Assembly (NCBI GenBank): GCA_020442385.1
Contig: JAGRKE010000002.1
Coordinates: 372,001 to 436,000, forward strand
Reading direction: 5' to 3'
Length of the DNA stretch: 64,000 nt
Source of the DNA: Alphaproteobacteria bacterium
GTDB taxonomy: Bacteria; Pseudomonadota; Alphaproteobacteria; Micavibrionales; Micavibrionaceae
This document shows positions 60,434 to 64,000 of the stretch, piece after piece. Under the pieces are notes generated by a model, which saw nothing but the letters and a program-made list of their open reading frames with translations, did not search any database and was not told the DNA's origin. Position 1 is the stretch's first letter. Every line of letters begins with the position of its first letter. Made by a program: the position numbers and the translations under genes.

Positions 60434-61651
60434 ATGAGCGCAGAAGCCCAGAACATTATTGAGGAGAGCTTTAAGCGGCTGATAAAGACCTATAACCCGC
60501 AGCCTGTTGTGATGGAGCGCGGCGAAGGCGCTTATGCCTATGATACAGATGGTAAAAAATATCTCGATTTTGCCTGCGGCATTGCGGTTGCCTCACTCGG
60601 CCATGCGCACCCAAAAATTCTCAAGACCCTGAATGATCAGGCATCGAAGATGATGACCTGTCAGGCCTCTTATGCGACCAAGCCTAAATTTGAATGCGCA
60701 AAATTTCTGGTCGATAATTCCTGTTTTGATCTGGTGTATTTCTCCAACAGCGGTACAGAAAGCGTGGAGGCCGCGCTCAAGCTCGCGCGCAAATGGGCCT
60801 ATGATAAAAAAGGCGAAGGCCACAGCGAGATCATTGCCTTCCGCAACAGTTTCCACGGGCGCACCTACGGCGCGGCCAGCGTCACCGAAAAACGCATGAG
60901 CCAACCGTTTTTTGATCCGTACTTGCCTGATGTGCAGTTCGCGACCTTTAATGATATTGAGAGCGTAAAAGCGCTGATCAGCAAAAAGACCGCGGCTGTG
61001 ATTATCGAACCTGTGCAAGGCGAAGGCGGCCTGACCCCCGCAACGCCGAAATTCCTCAAGGACCTGCGCGCGCTGTGCGATGAACACGACGCGGCCCTCA
61101 TCTTCGATGAGGTTCAGGCCGGCATGGGCCGCCTTGGCACTTTCATGGCCTACGAAGCCTTTGCCGATGAAGACGGCGCGGTGGTTGAGCCTGATATCGG
61201 CGCGTGGGCTAAAGGCATGGGCGGCGGCTTCCCCGTCGGCTGTATGATGGCGAAGACAGAATTCGGTGATGCACTCGTGCCCGGCACACACGGCACGACC
61301 TATGGCGGCAATCCGCTGGCATGCGCCGTTGCGCTCAGCGTGATGCAGGAAATAAACCAGCCCGCCTTCCTGGAAAATGCGAATAAAGTCGGAAAGTTTT
61401 TCATGGAGGGACTTGCAAACCTGCAACGTGAATCCAACAAGATCACCGATATTCGCGGCATGGGCCTTATGATAGGTGTAGACAGCACGATCGATATAAA
61501 AACGCTCATCCCCGCTTTGCAGAAAAACGGCCTGCTGACGACGCAGGCAGGCAAGGGCACGCTGCGCTTAACCCCGCCTCTAATTCTGAAGCAAGACCAA
61601 GCGCAAGAGGCGCTGGATATTCTTGCCAAAACTTTGAAAGAGGAAGGTTAA
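60434..61651 (+). CDS. argD: ArgD, acetylornithine aminotransferase
   Basis: This is a PLP enzyme converting N-acetylglutamate semialdehyde to N-acetylornithine. The 405-residue protein has GEGAYAYDTDGKKYLDFACG, NSGTESVEAALKLARKWAYD, the FHGRTYGAASVT segment, LIFDEVQAGMGRLGTFMAYE and the PLP Lys in WAKGMGGGFPVGCMMAK. GGAG precedes the ATG. Its stop overlaps the stop of the inverted orphan gene (TTAA), which separates it from argF. Confidence 0.94.
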   Translation: MSAEAQNIIEESFKRLIKTYNPQPVVMERGEGAYAYDTDGKKYLDFACGIAVASLGHAHPKILKTLNDQASKMMTCQASYATKPKFECAKFLVDNSCFDLVYFSNSGTESVEAALKLARKWAYDKKGEGHSEIIAFRNSFHGRTYGAASVTEKRMSQPFFDPYLPDVQFATFNDIESVKALISKKTAAVIIEPVQGEGGLTPATPKFLKDLRALCDEHDAALIFDEVQAGMGRLGTFMAYEAFADEDGAVVEPDIGAWAKGMGGGFPVGCMMAKTEFGDALVPGTHGTTYGGNPLACAVALSVMQEINQPAFLENANKVGKFFMEGLANLQRESNKITDIRGMGLMIGVDSTIDIKTLIPALQKNGLLTTQAGKGTLRLTPPLILKQDQAQEALDILAKTLKEEG

Positions 61652-62367
61652 ACAACCTCAGGATTATGAACAGCTTCTACACGCTTTGATTCAAGCTCTT
61701 TTAACAATGAATCAAGCGTGGCATCCACCACCTCATGTTTTTTATCCAATCGGTCAATATCTTCCTGACGTACTGGTGGGTATGATCCATCTTCTAACGG
61801 CTCTTGATAATATTCACCGTTGCGGTTTTTATAATCGTTATATTCATTTGCCAACTCTGTCAGCGCTTGCTCGTAATACTCATACTTGTTTTTGAGATAA
61901 TTCGTCCCGGATTTATTTTGCAACTTAAAGCTATTTTTGATGAGTGTCGGAAGCGTCGCTGTCGTTAAAGTCGTTGCAGCGGCAGCCCCAACCTTAATGG
62001 GCTCCATGATTTCGGGCTTCGCATTCTCAAAAATAGTTGAAAGCGTCGTGACAAGACCAAGACCTGCAGCCGTCCAACTCATAATTTTAGTCGCTTTGTG
62101 ATTTTTCTTCTTCTTAGATTCCAAACCGCTTACATGCTCATGATATTCTTTTTCTACCGCCTCATACTCTGATTTATAATGTTCAAGAGTTTTACCAACC
62201 TCTTCAAGAAGTCTTTCTTCTTTCTCTTGAATATTTTTTGCAGGTTTTGCTTGTGCGTTAAAGTCTGGAACCCTATATACGGACTCTTCTCCATTATTGG
62301 GCAAGTACCCATACATTTCGCGTATAGCTTTTTTACTCTCTTCAGATCCGTCGCCTACAATTGCCAT
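61648..62367 (-). CDS. AT-rich orphan with coiled coil and two hydrophobic segments
   Basis: The 239-residue product has a coiled coil (about 45-90, EERLLEEVGKTLEHYKSEYE), hydrophobic segments (about 93-113, IMSWTAAGLGLVTTLSTIF, and about 124-142, VGAAAATTLTTATLPTLI), and a charged C-terminal helix. No family is recognised. An effector, toxin-like or small membrane-shaping protein are all possible. AGGGGA precedes the ATG by 7 nt. It is inverted between argD and argF, visibly AT-rich, and has its own consensus promoter. Confidence 0.7.
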   Translation of the reverse strand: MAIVGDGSEESKKAIREMYGYLPNNGEESVYRVPDFNAQAKPAKNIQEKEERLLEEVGKTLEHYKSEYEAVEKEYHEHVSGLESKKKKNHKATKIMSWTAAGLGLVTTLSTIFENAKPEIMEPIKVGAAAATTLTTATLPTLIKNSFKLQNKSGTNYLKNKYEYYEQALTELANEYNDYKNRNGEYYQEPLEDGSYPPVRQEDIDRLDKKHEVVDATLDSLLKELESKRVEAVHNPEVV

Positions 62368-62408
62368 TTTTAAATCCCCTGAACCACTTTATTAATATTA
62401 TGTTAAAT

Positions 62409-62438
62409 AATATATACCAAAAATTGTATTTATGTCAA
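62409..62438 (-). promoter_or_regulatory. Sigma-70-type promoter of the orphan at 61648
   Basis: On the minus strand TTGACA (62438-62433) is followed by TATATT (62414-62409) at 18 nt or TATATA (62416-62411) at 16 nt, in an AT-rich stretch 42 nt before the ATG. Confidence 0.65.
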
Positions 62439-62476
62439 ATAAATTTACCTCGAAAATTTGTTTTTTGCTGCTATGA

Positions 62477-62492
62477 TGCCTCTTGAGAGGCA
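62477..62492 (+). promoter_or_regulatory. Hairpin covering the argF ribosome site
   Basis: TGCCTC and GAGGCA form a 6-bp stem with a 4-nt loop. The right arm contains GAGG, the ribosome site 7-8 nt before the argF ATG. It could lower or regulate translation. Confidence 0.45.
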
Positions 62493-62497
62493 AAAAC

Positions 62498-63409
62498 ATG
62501 AAAAAAACAAGACATTTCATAAACTTAAGCGACTTTGAGCCTGCTGTTTTAAAAAGCATCCTGCAAAACGCGCATGAGCTGAAAAAACGTAAATTCAACC
62601 CGCCGCAAATCTTTAACGGCCTGTCGCTGGCCATGCTGTTTGATAAACGCTCCACCCGCACGCGGATGAGCTTTGAGGTCGCGATGAAGCAGCTCGGCGG
62701 TCACACGATTGTGATGAATAAAGAGGAATCGCAAATTGGCGGCTCGGAAAGCATCGAGAGCACGGCAAAAGTCATGTCGCGCTTTGTTGATGCGATCATG
62801 AGCCGGATGAGCAGCCATGATGCGCTCACGGAACTTGCGAAAAATTCCCGCATCCCGGTGATTAACGGCATGACCGATAAATCCCACCCCTGTCAGATTA
62901 TGGCTGACCTGCTGACGATCGAGGAGCATCTGGGCAGTATCGAGGGCAAAAAAATCGCCTGGTTCGGTGACAGTAATAATGTCTCCAACACCTTTGTTGA
63001 GGCCGCGCCGCTATTTGGCTTTGATCTGGTTTTGGCTGTACCCGAAGCGCTGCACGATAAAGTTCCCGCAGGCGCACACGTCACCGCCGATCCGAAAGAG
63101 GCCGCCAAAGACGCCGATGTGCTGGTCACCGATACATGGGAATCCATGGGTCAAGAAGGCAAAAGCCTTGATATGTTCCACCCCTATCAGGTCAATGGCG
63201 ATCTGATGGCTCTGGCCAAAGACACAGCGATTTTTATGCATTGCCTGCCGATCCATGAATGGGAAGAGGTCAGCGAAGAGGTGGCAAAATCCAAAGCCAG
63301 CGTCATTTATGACGAGGCTGAAAACCGCCTGCATGCGCAAAAAGCCATCCTCGCATGGTGCCTGCAAGATGCCGGCGTCGAAGTGCAACAGGATAGCTTT
63401 GATTTTTGA
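62498..63409 (+). CDS. argF: ArgF, ornithine carbamoyltransferase
   Basis: ArgF makes citrulline from ornithine and carbamoyl phosphate. The 303-residue protein has the carbamoyl phosphate motif DKRSTRTRMSFEVAMKQLGG, KSHPCQIMADLLTIEEHLG and FMHCLPIHEWEEVSEEV. The order and wording fit alphaproteobacterial OTC rather than N-acetylornithine carbamoyltransferase. The ATG at 62498 with GAGAGG upstream was chosen over an upstream TTG. It lies beyond the inverted orphan gene, so it needs its own promoter or read-through. Confidence 0.93.
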   Translation: MKKTRHFINLSDFEPAVLKSILQNAHELKKRKFNPPQIFNGLSLAMLFDKRSTRTRMSFEVAMKQLGGHTIVMNKEESQIGGSESIESTAKVMSRFVDAIMSRMSSHDALTELAKNSRIPVINGMTDKSHPCQIMADLLTIEEHLGSIEGKKIAWFGDSNNVSNTFVEAAPLFGFDLVLAVPEALHDKVPAGAHVTADPKEAAKDADVLVTDTWESMGQEGKSLDMFHPYQVNGDLMALAKDTAIFMHCLPIHEWEEVSEEVAKSKASVIYDEAENRLHAQKAILAWCLQDAGVEVQQDSFDF

Positions 63410-63447
63410 TAACAAATAAAACGAACAATATATTTAGCGAGCACTCA

Positions 63448-64000
63448 ATGCACGAGCATGAAAAACGCGATTATCTGCTCAAGGGTGTTTTGCCGGTTCT
63501 CTGCGCGTCAATTTTATGGGCATTTGGATATTTTGCGCGCAAAATCATCCTCTTTGAAATTACGCCGCTGACACTGACCTTCATAACCGCCTTTGTGGTA
63601 TCGATGAGCTTAATGCTATGGCTGCGCCCCCATCCCCTCCATTTATGGCGCGTGTTTCATGCGCATATCTGGAATCATATCGCGCTGGCCTTCACCGGCG
63701 TTATTTTCGGCACAACGCTGATGTTTATCGCGCTGGATAATCTGGATCTGGGTCTGGCAACGGTTTTAGAAAAACTGCAACCGCTTTTCACGCTGGTGCT
63801 GGCTGCTCTTTTTTTAAAGGAAAGATTGCCCGTCCGGGTTCTGCCCTATTGCCTTGCGGCCCTGATAAGCTCCGTGTTTATTTTCACTGAAAGCACACAA
63901 ACCCTGCAAATGGCTCTATCACCCCAAAATTTAATCGGCGTAGGCGCAGTAATCGGCGCCGCTTTTTCTTGGGGCATGGCAACAATTATCGGGCGTAAAC
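63448..64000 (+). CDS. EamA-family transporter (3' end outside window)
   Basis: The first 184 codons are visible. They encode a multi-helix inner-membrane protein starting MHEHEKRDYLLKGVLPVLCA with the EamA/DMT pattern SILWAFGYFARKIILFEITP, then LDLGLATVLEKLQPLFTLVL and FLKERLPVRVLPYCLAALIS. The second five-helix repeat begins near the window end (GAVIGAAFSWGMATIIGRK). Substrate cannot be told. It is not obviously linked to argF, 38 nt upstream. Confidence 0.85.
   Translation, partial: MHEHEKRDYLLKGVLPVLCASILWAFGYFARKIILFEITPLTLTFITAFVVSMSLMLWLRPHPLHLWRVFHAHIWNHIALAFTGVIFGTTLMFIALDNLDLGLATVLEKLQPLFTLVLAALFLKERLPVRVLPYCLAALISSVFIFTESTQTLQMALSPQNLIGVGAVIGAAFSWGMATIIGRK

Noticed and set aside
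62498-63409. N-acetylornithine carbamoyltransferase
   Set aside because: The carbamoyl phosphate and HCLP regions read like alphaproteobacterial ornithine carbamoyltransferase, and no special acetylornithine-binding signature was evident. Only an assay would settle it.
1-64000. CRISPR arrays, insertion sequences, prophage or integrase genes
   Set aside because: No repeat-spacer pattern, transposase or integrase was seen on either strand. The only recent-gain signs are single AT-rich genes and the 20-nt repeats.

Overview
The window reads as one contiguous piece of an alphaproteobacterial chromosome. This rests on gene content seen in the translations: CtrA, FliX, an FlbD-type sigma-54 activator, the FlbT/FlaF pair, a MotE-type protein, a DUF6468 protein, a single-domain FlgJ and the one-cysteine alphaproteobacterial form of DksA. 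The arrangement (about 48 kb of nearly uninterrupted flagellar genes, plus CheZ, CtrA and a TipF-like protein) suggests a Rhodospirillales- or Micavibrio-like bacterium with a Caulobacter-style flagellar hierarchy. The exact taxon is an inference.

Layout. 1-2020 (minus): flgB-flgC-fliE-fliQ-fliR, the last cut by the window edge, behind a sigma-54-type promoter. 2021-3767 (plus): an FlhB C-terminal paralogue, a small unknown, fliO, fliP. 3779-12746 (minus): a large AMIN/TPR-like secreted protein, motB, a MotB-like paralogue without the channel Asp, cheZ, cheY, motE, a DUF6468 gene, fliM, fliL. 13027-16449 (plus): sigma-54-type promoter, flgF-flgG-flgA-flgH. 16603-17570 (minus): dksA, fliX. 17740-24621 (plus): sigma-54-type promoter, flgI-flgJ, two FlgN-like genes, fliK-flgD-flgE. 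24629-24836: a strongly structured non-coding element. 24937-29365: a flagellin carrying an inserted LamG-like domain, an ordinary flagellin, flbT, flaF. 29439-29933 (minus): a FlaG-like gene. 30329-41200 (plus): fliF-fliG-fliH-fliN-motA-flbD, flhA, an AT-rich orphan, flhF, flhG. 41259-45140: a second FliK-like gene, then fliJ and fliI on the minus strand. 45316: ctrA behind a phased array of four TTAA half-sites.

From 46 kb the content becomes general: an orphan gene, pgsA-pyrD, a TipF-like degenerate EAL protein, yejA-kdsB-ygjV-phosphatase-yejB-yejE (an oligopeptide ABC importer interrupted by unrelated genes and with no ATPase gene in view), an orphan, an M20 deacylase, and an arginine operon (P-loop protein-argC-argB-argD, then argF beyond an inverted orphan gene). 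A truncated EamA transporter ends the window.

How the parts fit. CtrA and its TTAA array sit beside the flagellar genes. FlbD and FliX would act at the GG-N10-GC promoters found before flgB, flgF and flgI. FlbT/FlaF would tune flagellin output. Most noteworthy are the LamG-flagellin beside a multi-stem RNA element, the P-loop protein leading an arginine operon that has no recognisable N-acetylglutamate synthase, a gene insertion bounded by 20-nt direct repeats (ygjV), and AT-rich single-gene cassettes with their own consensus promoters.
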